NCBI RefSeq assembly: GCF_900176595.1
Contig: NZ_LT838813.1
Coordinates: 4,482,001 to 4,546,000, forward strand
Reading direction: 5' to 3'
Source of the DNA: Aquiflexum balticum DSM 16537
GTDB lineage: Bacteria > Bacteroidota > Bacteroidia > Cytophagales > Cyclobacteriaceae
Length of the DNA stretch: 64,000 nucleotides
Shown: piece by piece, positions 36,600 through 46,266 of the stretch
Layout: every line of letters starts with the position of its first letter
Position numbering within the stretch: position 1 is the stretch's first letter
Notes under the pieces: generated by a model
What the model saw: only the letters and a program-made list of their open reading frames with translations
What the model was told of the DNA's origin: nothing
Database searches by the model: none
Translations under genes and position numbers: made by a program

Positions 36600-37709
36600 A
36601 TGCCGATAGATAGGATAAGGATACAAAACTTTAAGTCTATAAGAGACTCGGGTGATATCAAAATTGCACCGATCAATATTTTGATAGGTGCAAATGGGGT
36701 GGGCAAAAGCAATTTTATTTCATTCTTTAAGATGCTGAACAGCATTTCCAAAAAGCGTTTGGAATTTTTTGTCGCAGATAATGGCTATGAAAACAGCTTA
36801 CTTTATTTTGGTAGAAAAAAATCCAAATCCATTGAAGGAAGCATTATTTTTAAACCCCTGGATAAAAATACAAATAACCGATATGATTTTAAGTTGGTGC
36901 CCAAATCTCAGTCTTCGGGATTCTATTTTGAAAGAGATGAAGGAGGGTTCAACTCTTTTGCCAGAGGTTATAATGAATCATGGAGTTTTGAAGATCTGGG
37001 AGGAAAAGGGAAAACCGAAAGTGGTATCTTTGAAAATGGATTGACAAGAGCAGAGTTTTTAAGAGCACATTTCAGTAGTTTCAATGTGTTTCACTTTCAT
37101 GACACAAGTTCCAGTTCTTCTCTAAGACAGCCTAGCAAAACACTGGACTACCGCTATTTAAAATCAGATGGAAGTAATTTGGCGGCATTTCTTTATAGGA
37201 TTAAATCCACCCATCCAAAGCATTTCAAAATGATTGAATATACAATCGGTTCAGTAGCTCCATTTTTTGAAAGATTTGATTTGGAACCCGATGCCAAAAA
37301 CCCCGAGGTTATCTTCTTGAATTGGTTTGAAAAAGGCTCTGATGAATACTTTAATGCTTTCCATCTTTCTGATGGAACACTGAGATTTATAGCCCTCACC
37401 ACGCTTTTATTACAACCTGATTTACCAAGTACCATTATTTTGGATGAACCTGAATTGGGTTTACATCCGATTGCAATATCCAAATTAGCAGGGATGGTCA
37501 AAAAAGCCTCCGTAAATTCCCAAATAATCATTGCCACACAATCTGTAAACTTAGTGAATGAATTTTCCGCTGATGATATTTTGGTGGCAAATAGAGAGGA
37601 TAATCAGACCGTTTTCAAAAGGCAATCTGCCCAAGCTTTGGAAAATTGGTTGGAAGAGTATTCTGTAGGCGAATTGTGGGAGAAAAATGTAATTGGCGGC
37701 CGGATATGA
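36600..37709 (+). CDS. OLD/AriA-like AAA-family ATPase
   Basis: The 369-residue ATPase is of the AAA_21/AAA_15 type, related to SMC/ABC-class ATPases in defence systems. Walker A is GANGVGKSN at 30-38, preceded by IRIQNFKSI at the N-terminus. The ABC-like signature is LSDGTLRFIAL, Walker B is IILDEPELGLHP (Asp and Glu near 282-283), and the H-loop region is IIIATQSVNLVNEF. It lacks a fused TOPRIM nuclease domain. It starts 3 bp after mod and overlaps the next gene by ATGA, so it is translated within the restriction operon. It probably works with the DUF4276 protein as sensor and effector. Confidence 0.88.
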   Translation: MPIDRIRIQNFKSIRDSGDIKIAPINILIGANGVGKSNFISFFKMLNSISKKRLEFFVADNGYENSLLYFGRKKSKSIEGSIIFKPLDKNTNNRYDFKLVPKSQSSGFYFERDEGGFNSFARGYNESWSFEDLGGKGKTESGIFENGLTRAEFLRAHFSSFNVFHFHDTSSSSSLRQPSKTLDYRYLKSDGSNLAAFLYRIKSTHPKHFKMIEYTIGSVAPFFERFDLEPDAKNPEVIFLNWFEKGSDEYFNAFHLSDGTLRFIALTTLLLQPDLPSTIILDEPELGLHPIAISKLAGMVKKASVNSQIIIATQSVNLVNEFSADDILVANREDNQTVFKRQSAQALENWLEEYSVGELWEKNVIGGRI

Positions 37710-38374
37710 TGCGGGGTATTTATATTATTTGTGAAGGACAAACAGAAGAAGAGTTTGTAAATGGAATTTTAAGGCCCTATTTTAATTCTCATCAAATTTT
37801 TGATGTTCGCCCGATATTAATGTCAACCAGCAAAGGACATAAGGGGGGAGATGTTAAATATGAGCGTTTGAAATTTAATATTGAGAGACTTATTCAAGCT
37901 GAAAATGAAATCATTGTAACAACTTTCATTGATTTTTTTAGATTGAAAAATGACTTCCCGCAATTTGAACGCGCACTGACGATCCAAGACAAAATAGAAA
38001 GAGTAACGTTTTTGGAAAGATCGATGTCAGCGGCGATAAACCTTGGGCGGTTTATTCCTTATATCCAACTTCACGAATTTGAAGGATTGTTATTTTCTTC
38101 CACATCAGGATTTGAATTTTTACCGGATTTAAAACCTGGCAACCTCGCTACACTGATTTCGGCAGTATCAGAAAAAGAAAACCCGGAATTATTAAATGAT
38201 GGCGAATTGACTGCACCATCCAAAAGATTAGAGAGGTTGATACCTGGATTTGATAATAATAAACCTTTTTATGGGGGAATTATCGCAGAAATAAATACCA
38301 TAGAAGCAATACTTGAAAGATGTGTCAGGTTTAAAAACTGGGTTGAAACTTTAATTTTTAAGATAAAGGAATGA
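37706..38374 (+). CDS. DUF4276 protein, putative TOPRIM-like effector
   Basis: The 222-residue protein is DUF4276: IYIICEGQTEEEFVNGIL at the N-terminus, TTFIDFFRLKNDFPQFE in the middle and YIQLHEFEGLLFSS after it. The acidic residues (Glu in CEGQTEEEF, Asp in FIDFF, Glu in HEFEG) fit the TOPRIM nuclease pattern. In PARIS (AriA/AriB, where AriB is DUF4435) and in OLD systems, a TOPRIM protein paired with such an ATPase is the toxic effector. ATG at 37706 overlaps the ATPase stop (ATGA), and its own stop overlaps the res start (ATGA). A longer frame to 37646 begins with TTG and is unlikely. Confidence 0.85.
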   Translation: MMRGIYIICEGQTEEEFVNGILRPYFNSHQIFDVRPILMSTSKGHKGGDVKYERLKFNIERLIQAENEIIVTTFIDFFRLKNDFPQFERALTIQDKIERVTFLERSMSAAINLGRFIPYIQLHEFEGLLFSSTSGFEFLPDLKPGNLATLISAVSEKENPELLNDGELTAPSKRLERLIPGFDNNKPFYGGIIAEINTIEAILERCVRFKNWVETLIFKIKE

Positions 38375-41025
38375 AATTAACCTTTGAATCTAATCTCTCC
38401 TATCAGCAGGAAGCCATAAAATCTATCACAGATTTGTTTGAGGGCCAACCTTTGGAAGATTCTTTAATTGAATTCAATCTTAAAGAAGAAGGTACCTTGG
38501 ACTTCATTAATGGTGTCAGCAACAACTTGATTTTATCCGAAGAACAAATCCTGGCAAACCTGAAAGGCATACAATCCGCCAATGAAATCTCTGTTTCAAA
38601 AAAATTGGATGGCATGCACTTCTCCATTGAAATGGAAACAGGCACAGGAAAGACCTATGTTTACCTGCGGACTATCTATGAACTGAACAAACTTTATGGA
38701 TTCAAGAAATTTGTCATCGTAGTTCCCTCGGTTGCTATCCGTGAAGGAGTGTTGAAAAACCTGGAAATCACCCATGAACATTTTCAAACACTCTATGACA
38801 ATGTCCCTATAAACTACCAAGTCTATGATGGCGCAAAGCCTTCCACACTAAGAGGCTTTACAACAAATCATAACATTGAAGTCCTGGTCATCAATATTGA
38901 TTCTTTTGCCAAAGACATCAATATCATCAACAAACCCAATGACAAGCTAAACGGACAAAGACCTGTTGAATTTATCCAAGCTACCCATCCTATTGTAATC
39001 GTGGACGAGCCTCAAAACATGGAAACTGAAAAACGTAAAGCAGCTATTGAAAACCTGAATGCCCTGTGCACGCTCCGTTATTCTGCCACCCACAAAAACC
39101 AATACAACCTGACTTATAGCTTAAATCCTGTAAAGGCATACGATTTGGGATTGGTCAAACAAATAGAGGTTGATTCTATCATTGAAGAAAATGCATTCAA
39201 TGATGCTTTTGTTTTTGTGGAATCCATCACCGCTACAAAATCCAAAGTATCCGCAAAGATTACCATAAACAGCAATGACAAAGGAGGGGTAAAGAAAAAG
39301 ACCTTAACAGTAAATGTTGGAGATGATTTGTATAAGCTTTCCAATGAGCGGGAAATCTATGCAGATGGTTATATCATAGAAGAAATTGACGCTACAAATC
39401 AATGCATTTCTATTTCCAATGGCAATTTGCTTTATAAAGGAGACACCCAAGGTGGATTGACTTATGAGGTGATGAAATTTCAGATCAGGAAAACCATCGA
39501 AGAACATCTGAAGAAAGAAAAACGCCTCAATAAATCAGGGATAAAGGTTTTGTCCTTGATCTTTATCGACAAGGTGGCCAATTACCGGACTTATGATGAT
39601 TCGGGAAATCCCAAAAAAGGGAAGTTTGCAAAATGGTTTGAAGAGATTTATCAGGAATTCATTTCAAAACCTGCTTTCAAGGAATTGGACAGGTTTTCTG
39701 TGGAAGAGACACACAACGGTTATTTTTCACAGGACAACAAAGGCAAGGTAAAAGACACATCAGGTGAAACCAAAGCCGATGATGATACTTACAATTTGAT
39801 CATGAAAGACAAAGAAAAATTGTTGGGATTGGAGAATCCCTTACGGTTTATTTTTTCTCATTCCGCTTTGCGAGAAGGATGGGACAATCCCAATGTCTTT
39901 CAGATATGTACCCTGAACGAAACAAAATCCGATATTAAAAAGCGTCAGGAAATAGGAAGGGGATTAAGATTGGCGGTAGACCAATCAGGGAAACGTACCT
40001 ATGACCCAAATGTCAACCAGCTTACAGTGATCGCAAATGAATCCTATGATGATTTTGCCAAAGCCCTTCAAAAAGAAATTGAGGAAGATTGTGGTGTTTC
40101 ATTTACAGGAAGAATCAAAAGGTCAATAGATCGGACTCCCATAAAATACCGAAAGGGATTTGAAGCCGATCCTAGATTCTTGGAAATATGGGAAAAGCTA
40201 AAAAAGAAAACCAGTTACCGTGTCGATTACCAAACAGATGAATTGATCGTATTGGCCTCAAAAGCTGTAAAAAATATACCAGAAGTAAAACCGCCTTCGA
40301 TCCGTTCTACAAAAGTCGGTATCAATATGAAAGGTGAGGGAGTAACGACATCTTATGTTGGTGAAGGGATAGAAACATATAACCGCAATACTTGGAAAAT
40401 TCCTGATGTTTTGGGCTATATCCAAAGCAAAACTGAATTGACCCGATCAACCATTCAGGATATTTTAATCAGTTCAGGTAGAATAGAAGATGTTCTTATC
40501 AACCCGCAATTGTTTTTGGACTTTTCCATCCAAGCTATAAACAGAACTTTGAATTCTTTAATGATTGAGGGAATCAAATACCAGAAAATCGGAGGGGCTG
40601 AATATGAAATGTCATTATTTGAAGCGCAGGAATTGGATGTGTATCTGAATGATTTTTCCTTCAAAGTTTCCGATCCTTCAAAAACCATTTATGATGAATT
40701 TATCCCCTTGGATTCCGGTGTAGAAAGTCAATTTGCAAAAGATTGTGAAACAAGTGATCAGATCAAATTCTATTTCAAATTACCCACTTGGTTTAAAATC
40801 CCTACCCCGATTGGAAATTATAATCCTGATTGGGCTTTGGTATTCGAAGATGATCAAAAAATCTATTTCGTAGCAGAGACAAAAGATATAGGAAATCCAC
40901 AAGATGCCTATTCAAATCTAAGAGTTAAGGAAAAAATGAAAATCGATTGTGGAAAAGCACATTTCAAAGAGTTTGAAAACCTGGAATACAGAGTCGTAAA
41001 AAAAGTCAGTGAGTTGATCAATTAA
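38371..41025 (+). CDS. res: Type III restriction endonuclease subunit (Res)
   Basis: The 884-residue subunit uses ATP hydrolysis to communicate between two sites and cuts DNA. Superfamily-2 helicase motifs are Walker A ETGTGKTY near 88-95, the DEPQ form of motif II near 212 (VIVDEPQNM), SATHK as motif III and REIGRGLR-like QEIGRGLRLA as motif VI. The nuclease is at the C-terminus as PDWAL...AETKD (about residues 819-838), a PD-(D/E)xK site. All catalytic elements appear intact. Its ATG overlaps the DUF4276 stop. Confidence 0.93.
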   Translation: MKLTFESNLSYQQEAIKSITDLFEGQPLEDSLIEFNLKEEGTLDFINGVSNNLILSEEQILANLKGIQSANEISVSKKLDGMHFSIEMETGTGKTYVYLRTIYELNKLYGFKKFVIVVPSVAIREGVLKNLEITHEHFQTLYDNVPINYQVYDGAKPSTLRGFTTNHNIEVLVINIDSFAKDINIINKPNDKLNGQRPVEFIQATHPIVIVDEPQNMETEKRKAAIENLNALCTLRYSATHKNQYNLTYSLNPVKAYDLGLVKQIEVDSIIEENAFNDAFVFVESITATKSKVSAKITINSNDKGGVKKKTLTVNVGDDLYKLSNEREIYADGYIIEEIDATNQCISISNGNLLYKGDTQGGLTYEVMKFQIRKTIEEHLKKEKRLNKSGIKVLSLIFIDKVANYRTYDDSGNPKKGKFAKWFEEIYQEFISKPAFKELDRFSVEETHNGYFSQDNKGKVKDTSGETKADDDTYNLIMKDKEKLLGLENPLRFIFSHSALREGWDNPNVFQICTLNETKSDIKKRQEIGRGLRLAVDQSGKRTYDPNVNQLTVIANESYDDFAKALQKEIEEDCGVSFTGRIKRSIDRTPIKYRKGFEADPRFLEIWEKLKKKTSYRVDYQTDELIVLASKAVKNIPEVKPPSIRSTKVGINMKGEGVTTSYVGEGIETYNRNTWKIPDVLGYIQSKTELTRSTIQDILISSGRIEDVLINPQLFLDFSIQAINRTLNSLMIEGIKYQKIGGAEYEMSLFEAQELDVYLNDFSFKVSDPSKTIYDEFIPLDSGVESQFAKDCETSDQIKFYFKLPTWFKIPTPIGNYNPDWALVFEDDQKIYFVAETKDIGNPQDAYSNLRVKEKMKIDCGKAHFKEFENLEYRVVKKVSELIN

Positions 41026-41170
41026 TCTAACCTCACCTATTAAAATTGATTTTCTATCCAAGCCAATGTCAGAGTTCGCACTGACATTTTTTTTGTTTTA
41101 ATATTCACTCAATAAAATTTCTAAAAGAGAAATCAGTAAGACAAATTGATTTTATCAGTCCCCTCTCCTC

Positions 41171-41520
41171 CTACTTCAGTACCTTATTTTGGTACTGAAG
41201 TATCCTTAGAAGGTACTGCTGTACACTAAAAGACTTCAGTTGAAGTCTCTTTTATTTCAGTTGAAGTATTTTTTGTTTCCAGTGAAGTAAAATTGATTTC
41301 AGGAGAATTGAATTTTACTTCACTTGAATTCTTTTTTGTTTCAGCTGTATTGAATTTGATTTCAGCTGAAATAGATTTTAATACGGTTGTTTTCTTTTTT
41401 GTTTCAGCTAAATTGAATTTGATTTCATGTGAAGTCTTTTTGACTTTCTATGAATGAAATGAAGCTACTTCAGTATGCTACAAGGGTTCACGAGTACCTT
41501 ATGAAGGTACTGCAGTATGT
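41171..41520. repeat. 21-bp repeat array bracketed by hairpin-forming direct repeats
   Basis: From 41233 to 41442 there are ten head-to-tail units of exactly 21 bp with consensus close to ATTTCAGTTGAAGTNTTTTT; several contain the palindrome TTCAGCTGAA. Units begin at 41233, 41254, 41275 and so on. The units are stop-free on the plus strand (heptads like ISVEVFF) and on the minus strand (heptads like KNTSTEI), but no start codon is present. A 26-bp sequence beginning AGTACCTTAT lies on each side (41178-41203 and 41493-41518, four mismatches) in direct orientation. Perfect hairpins include 41172-41202 (12-bp arms) and 41281-41324 (14-bp arms). The rest of 41026-41653 holds no gene. Confidence 0.85.
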
Positions 41521-41653
41521 CCATAGGGATGAGAGTTTTTACCGATATTATTACCTGAATCCAGGAAAATCTAAACAAAAAATATCAGCATTTGAAAAAT
41601 GTCTCAAATAGGGCTGTTATATGTTTGGAATCCAGCTAAGTATCCATTTTGAC

Positions 41654-42460
41654 TCAATCCACTACCGGAACTTCGTAAACATTATTCTTTTTTTCTTTAC
41701 GTAAATCCAATTGATGAAAAAGCGTAATCCTGAATGAATGGATGGTCTGAAGCTCACGAAGCAAAGGCTGCTGGAGCAAAATCAATTGGTAAAGGACTGC
41801 CAGGCTAAGATTTCCTTTTGGAGAGATCATCACACCTGCCAAAGTCCTGTTCTGGTCAAACAGCATGTAACCCACGTTCTCCTTGTTGTGGATAAAAAAT
41901 TCATTGGCAGCCTGCCACCTTAATTTGGTGGTTCTATCCGGACCCCTCTTAATGGGACCGTCCATTTGAAACAGGTAACGGTACCGGTTGGTAAGAAAAA
42001 CATTGGTTGCTTCCGAATTGATGTCCGTAAATTGCTCCCGCCATCGATGTTCTATGCGAATCCTATGCACGAAATTATGTTTGGAATTACCATGGGTATA
42101 CTGGGCCTGCTCGTAAATCCTGTTTTCATGCAACCATATCCGGTACCTTTCAGAAACATAGGTACCAAACCAAGCATAGCCTGCGGTAAACCTGAAACCG
42201 GTTTTGGTATGATAGGTCATGCCCATCCTGGCGGCAGATAAAGTGGAATTGAAGGGCACTACCCCATTGCTACGGTGATTGAGGTCAAAACCATAACCCC
42301 ATCTGTCGGAAAACCTGCCCGTATGGTTATAGGTGTACCAATATTGAGGACGGTTGGATTGGGCCTGGATCTCCAAATTGACCATCAACAAAACAAAAAA
42401 AAGGAAAAACAGCCTCCAGTTTGATTTTATAATGGTACTGTTCAGGTTTTGGAATTTCAT
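41654..42460 (-). CDS. DUF2490 outer-membrane barrel protein (copy C)
   Basis: The 268-residue protein is a divergent paralog of copies A and B: QYWYTYNHTGRFSDRWGYGFDLNHRS, GMTYHTKTGFRFTAGYAWFG, WLHENRIYEQAQYTH and FVHRIRIEHRWREQF. The signal peptide is well formed from the ATG at 42460 (ending EIQAQ); the longer frame adds 33 polar residues. It lies 137 bp downstream of a BamA/TamA-like barrel gene in the same direction. Confidence 0.82.
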   Translation of the reverse strand: MKFQNLNSTIIKSNWRLFFLFFVLLMVNLEIQAQSNRPQYWYTYNHTGRFSDRWGYGFDLNHRSNGVVPFNSTLSAARMGMTYHTKTGFRFTAGYAWFGTYVSERYRIWLHENRIYEQAQYTHGNSKHNFVHRIRIEHRWREQFTDINSEATNVFLTNRYRYLFQMDGPIKRGPDRTTKLRWQAANEFFIHNKENVGYMLFDQNRTLAGVMISPKGNLSLAVLYQLILLQQPLLRELQTIHSFRITLFHQLDLRKEKKNNVYEVPVVD

Positions 42461-42597
42461 AGCTGCTGCATGATTGTTGATCTGCTTTGACAAAGAAATC
42501 CAACAAAATTCAATGTACCTAGACCTTGGTCTGTTTTTCACCTTTTTGCCCGTAATCAATCTAATTATTAACTCAATTTCTAAAACTCTGTGATTTG

Positions 42598-43845
42598 TTA
42601 AAAATATTCATTCAGGTTAAGAAATAAACCCTGGGCGCCGTTAGCACCAAAGCCATAATCAAGTCCGAGATTAACTCTTTTCTTCTCATTGATCATAAAT
42701 CTCAAACCTCCGCCATAGCCAAAGACAAAATTACTGAAAGCATTGATGTTTTCAGTTCTGCTGCTTGCGGTAGTGGTATTCAGAAACAGTACTCCGCCCC
42801 ATTTATCTTTATTCCTTTGTAAAGGAAAACGCCATTCGGTTTCCGCATAGACAAGGTCTTCACCCCTGATTCTACCCTGTGTATAGGGCCTACCTGACCT
42901 GGCAAACATATCCCAACCAATGGCCGGTAAGGCAAGGTAAGGTGAAGTACCGCTTGTTACAAACCAACCATAAGTCCAAAAAGCCAATACATTACGAGCA
43001 CGGTTCTTATCCAGGTTGACATAAGTCCGGTATTCCATCCACAATTGGGAAGCGTTGGTGGTACTTCCCAGGAACTCCGGAAATGCCCTTAATGAAATGG
43101 CGGCCAATTGCCCTACATAGGGGTTTACTACATTGTCCCGGCTATCAAAGGTGGCGTTTGCAGAAAGTCCTGACTGAGAGTATTTTTCAGTATCGATTCC
43201 TTTTAAGTCTTGGTATCTGTAATGATGGGTAATTCTTTGGGGATCAGCATCAAGGTCAAGTTGTCTATCATCTATTGCCCAAAAGATATCCAAGTGATAG
43301 CCTATCCCATAGAAAAGATTGGTTTTCTTGTGCCTCATTTGTACGGTTTGATACAACCTGAAATTATTAAAATACATCATCTCCTGCTCCTGAAATGGCG
43401 GATAGGGATTGTCTGAAGGAGTATCGTTTCCACCTACCAAAGTGCTCTTGTCCAATACTGACCCCAGGCCATAAGTTGGCTGCGCATTGAGGTTAAAACG
43501 GATGTCAGTCAACAGATTGAATTTATCCTCTTTGGTAAAGGCATTTGCTCGAACGGAAGTAAAAAGTTGATTTAAGGTAGTATAATATACACCTATCAAG
43601 GCGGTAGAATTTCTGGTATCTTCCGGTGTTCCCATATTCCAATTGACTCCTGGCAATACACCAAACAAAACCCCCACGGTAGGGTTTGTGGCTACTACAG
43701 GAAGAATATTGATGTCTACCTTCTTTTCTTTTTTCTCTTTCTTGCCGCTTTCTTCCCCAGAATCCATCTCACTTTGGGCCAATAAGCTCACGGGGGTAAA
43801 AAATAAGAAAGCCAAAATCCAAATAACAGTAAATGTCTTTTTCAT
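42598..43845 (-). CDS. BamA/TamA-like outer-membrane protein (copy A)
   Basis: The 415-residue exported barrel resembles the Omp85 C-terminal barrel without POTRA domains: VVATNPTVGVLFGVLPGVNWNMGTPEDTRNS, LTDIRFNLNAQPTYGLGS, SANATFDSRDNVVNPYVGQ and the late GRIRGEDLVYAETEWRFP, which contains the conserved RGR-type loop region. A Lys/Glu-rich linker follows the signal peptide. It aligns well with the protein at 50337-51539. Function (secretion, assembly or transport) is unknown. Confidence 0.85.
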   Translation of the reverse strand: MKKTFTVIWILAFLFFTPVSLLAQSEMDSGEESGKKEKKEKKVDINILPVVATNPTVGVLFGVLPGVNWNMGTPEDTRNSTALIGVYYTTLNQLFTSVRANAFTKEDKFNLLTDIRFNLNAQPTYGLGSVLDKSTLVGGNDTPSDNPYPPFQEQEMMYFNNFRLYQTVQMRHKKTNLFYGIGYHLDIFWAIDDRQLDLDADPQRITHHYRYQDLKGIDTEKYSQSGLSANATFDSRDNVVNPYVGQLAAISLRAFPEFLGSTTNASQLWMEYRTYVNLDKNRARNVLAFWTYGWFVTSGTSPYLALPAIGWDMFARSGRPYTQGRIRGEDLVYAETEWRFPLQRNKDKWGGVLFLNTTTASSRTENINAFSNFVFGYGGGLRFMINEKKRVNLGLDYGFGANGAQGLFLNLNEYF

Positions 43846-43959
43846 AATTTTTTAGATAAACAAATTTAACTTTTCGAATGTAATGAAAGTGGATTCCAAG
43901 TATTCTCTCTACTTGCCAGAATTTAGCAAATCTTGGCAAGGAATTAATGAAACCTTAAA

Positions 43960-44009
43960 AAACCAATCACCAAAGTGAATCCATTCAAATTCTCTTTAGT
44001 GATTGGTTT
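43960..44009 (-). terminator. Terminator of the alkylsulfatase gene
   Basis: AAACCAATCAC (43960-43970) pairs with GTGATTGGTTT (43999-44009). Read leftward it ends in a T-run, placing it just after the alkylsulfatase stop. Confidence 0.8.
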
Positions 44010-44052
44010 GAATTTTGATTTTACTTATTACCAATTTGAAAAAAAACAATTA

Positions 44053-46158
44053 CTAGTCCTCGATATAAGCCGGTGCATCCAATCCTGTATTGCCTGATCC
44101 TGCTTTATATTCACCTTTTTTGGTTCCTGGTAGCACTTCAAATCTTAAGTCAAATTCATCCATTAGCCCAACCAGTTGTTTTAAAATGGATATGTCTCCT
44201 TCAAACTTGGCTTTGCCTTCTGTTATCAATTCTTCCAGGGATTTCACACCCATCATGGCCATGTTGAGGTCCGAACGATTGAGTGTCAGGGTAAGATCGG
44301 CATCTTTTGCAGTGAACCCCTCTACATTGCTCAATGTTGAATTGCTAAGTTCTATCAGGAATTTTTCTTTGTTGTCAGGAGTGATCAGGTTCATTGTAAA
44401 ATTAATACCTTCTGCTTTTTTGCTATTAAGTTTTACTCCCAAGAAATCTAACCAAATCCCTGTACCCATGGCACGGATGATATCGGGTGTTACAGATTTT
44501 GGAGCTTCTCCATCCGGTATGCCATTTCTAAGTTCAAATGCGCCTTGTAAAAAACTATTTCTAACACTTGTACTTTCCTTTTGATAGCCTATTTGTTCAA
44601 AACAATCCGCCAAAAGGTCTTTGGCTTCCTGATTACCAGGCTCTGCAAAAACAAGTTTATTCAAAATTTCACCAGCAAGCATATATTTTCCTTCCTCAAA
44701 AAGTTCGCGTCCTTTTTCGATAATTGGACCGGCACCACCCATCATTTCCACAAAGAGTGGGGCGGTTTCTCTCTCAGGAAGAGGCATAAGCGTGATAGGA
44801 TTTGCATCCCAATAACCTAAATACCTATTTATTATTCCCCGCGAATTGTGCTCTACAGATCCATGGTACGATCGTACGGCCCATTGCTTTTGTAAGCTCT
44901 CCGGAACTTCATACACATTTTGGATTTCATTCACAGTTACACCTTTGTTGGCAAGGTTCATGACGCCATTGTGAATATTTGCATAAGTGTCTCTATGTGC
45001 TCTGAGTACCTGTTGGATGCGTTCATTTCCCCAACGAGGCCAATGGTGGGAAGCAAACATTACTTCGGCCTCTTGACCGAATAAGTATAAAGCTTCACTG
45101 ATTTTCTTTGACCAAACCAAAGGATCACGGATCAAAGCACCTCTTAAGGTATAAATATTGTGAATCGAGGCTACGACGTTTTCGGCCATCCAAAGTGCTT
45201 TCATGTCAGGGAAATATGTGTTCATTTCCACGGGTGCCTCGGTATTAGGGGTATTATGAAATATCATTCTTACCCCATCTATCGTATGTTCTTCGGTAGG
45301 CTTCACAATAGACATATTGGGAGCAATCAAGCCCAAGGTCCCTGAGGAAACATTTTTAGCCAAAGCTTGGTCAACGTGCCCGTATGGGCTCACCGGAAGC
45401 ATGGATCCATATTGGTAGAACAGCCTTCTGCTCATGGCATTGCCTGCAATCACATTTTCGGAAACGCAAAACTCCATAAATCTGTCTGGAGCGATGATTT
45501 TTACTTTTCCGGAAATCACATCTTCTTCATTGACCACTCCCCTTACACCACCAAAGTGGTCTGCATGCGTATGTGAATAAATCACTGCCCTGACCGGCCT
45601 TTCACCCAACTGTTCATTCGCGAATTTTAGTGCAGCAGCAGCTGTTTCGCGGGTAGTCAAGACATCATACAGTATCCAGCCGGTTTTTCCTTCGATCAGG
45701 GTCATGGTGGACAGATCAAAACCCCTAACCTGATAGATTCCATCGGTCACTTTGTATAATCCATAGCCCATATTCAGCTTGGCTATTCGCTCAAGTGAGG
45801 GATGAATAGACGTAAAATCCTGGCTGTTCAAAAGAAATTCGTAGCGCTCGTAATCCCAAATCACCCTGCCTTCATCATTTTTGATTTGTTTGAAGTTGGG
45901 TGCGGCAATAAAGCCTTTCTGGGCTTCTTCAAAATCCAGTTTGTCGTCAAAGGGTAAAGATTTCTTCCAATTTTCCCAAATTGCTAAGGTGTGCTTGGAA
46001 GGACCTTTCCCCTTTGGGTCAAAGTGGTCACCGACACTTAAATCATCTCCTGAAGATTCGGTGCCCTTATTTGAACATCCGATTTGGCCTACTAAAAAGG
46101 GTATTAAAATTAAGTTCAATAAAGTTTTACTAAGAAATTGTTTATCAATTGCTTTCAT
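44053..46158 (-). CDS. Alkyl sulfatase, metallo-beta-lactamase type
   Basis: The 701-residue enzyme is an SdsA1/BDS1-type alkylsulfatase that releases sulfate from alkyl sulfates such as SDS, using two zinc ions. The metal motif is THADH (His196, His198, Asp200, His201), then GVRGVVNEEDV and ASHHWPRWGN. The alpha-helical dimerisation part and the C-terminal SCP2-like domain (MNLITPDNKEKFLIELSNSTL, DADLTLTLNRSDL) are present. A lipoprotein signal ends at Cys28, so it is membrane-anchored, unlike many soluble relatives. The AraC-type regulator upstream in the same direction may control it. Confidence 0.92.
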   Translation of the reverse strand: MKAIDKQFLSKTLLNLILIPFLVGQIGCSNKGTESSGDDLSVGDHFDPKGKGPSKHTLAIWENWKKSLPFDDKLDFEEAQKGFIAAPNFKQIKNDEGRVIWDYERYEFLLNSQDFTSIHPSLERIAKLNMGYGLYKVTDGIYQVRGFDLSTMTLIEGKTGWILYDVLTTRETAAAALKFANEQLGERPVRAVIYSHTHADHFGGVRGVVNEEDVISGKVKIIAPDRFMEFCVSENVIAGNAMSRRLFYQYGSMLPVSPYGHVDQALAKNVSSGTLGLIAPNMSIVKPTEEHTIDGVRMIFHNTPNTEAPVEMNTYFPDMKALWMAENVVASIHNIYTLRGALIRDPLVWSKKISEALYLFGQEAEVMFASHHWPRWGNERIQQVLRAHRDTYANIHNGVMNLANKGVTVNEIQNVYEVPESLQKQWAVRSYHGSVEHNSRGIINRYLGYWDANPITLMPLPERETAPLFVEMMGGAGPIIEKGRELFEEGKYMLAGEILNKLVFAEPGNQEAKDLLADCFEQIGYQKESTSVRNSFLQGAFELRNGIPDGEAPKSVTPDIIRAMGTGIWLDFLGVKLNSKKAEGINFTMNLITPDNKEKFLIELSNSTLSNVEGFTAKDADLTLTLNRSDLNMAMMGVKSLEELITEGKAKFEGDISILKQLVGLMDEFDLRFEVLPGTKKGEYKAGSGNTGLDAPAYIED

Positions 46159-46266
46159 AGTTTTTGGTTATATTTTCTTGTTGGAAAGGTAACCTAGCTA
46201 ATAAAAAATACCTGTGGATAATCTTCTTAAAAACGCCAATTTTTATGCAATATTGGCGAGATAATT

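Noticed and set aside
41233-41442. CRISPR array
   Set aside because: The 21-bp units are contiguous, with no spacers between them, are too degenerate and have no cas genes nearby.
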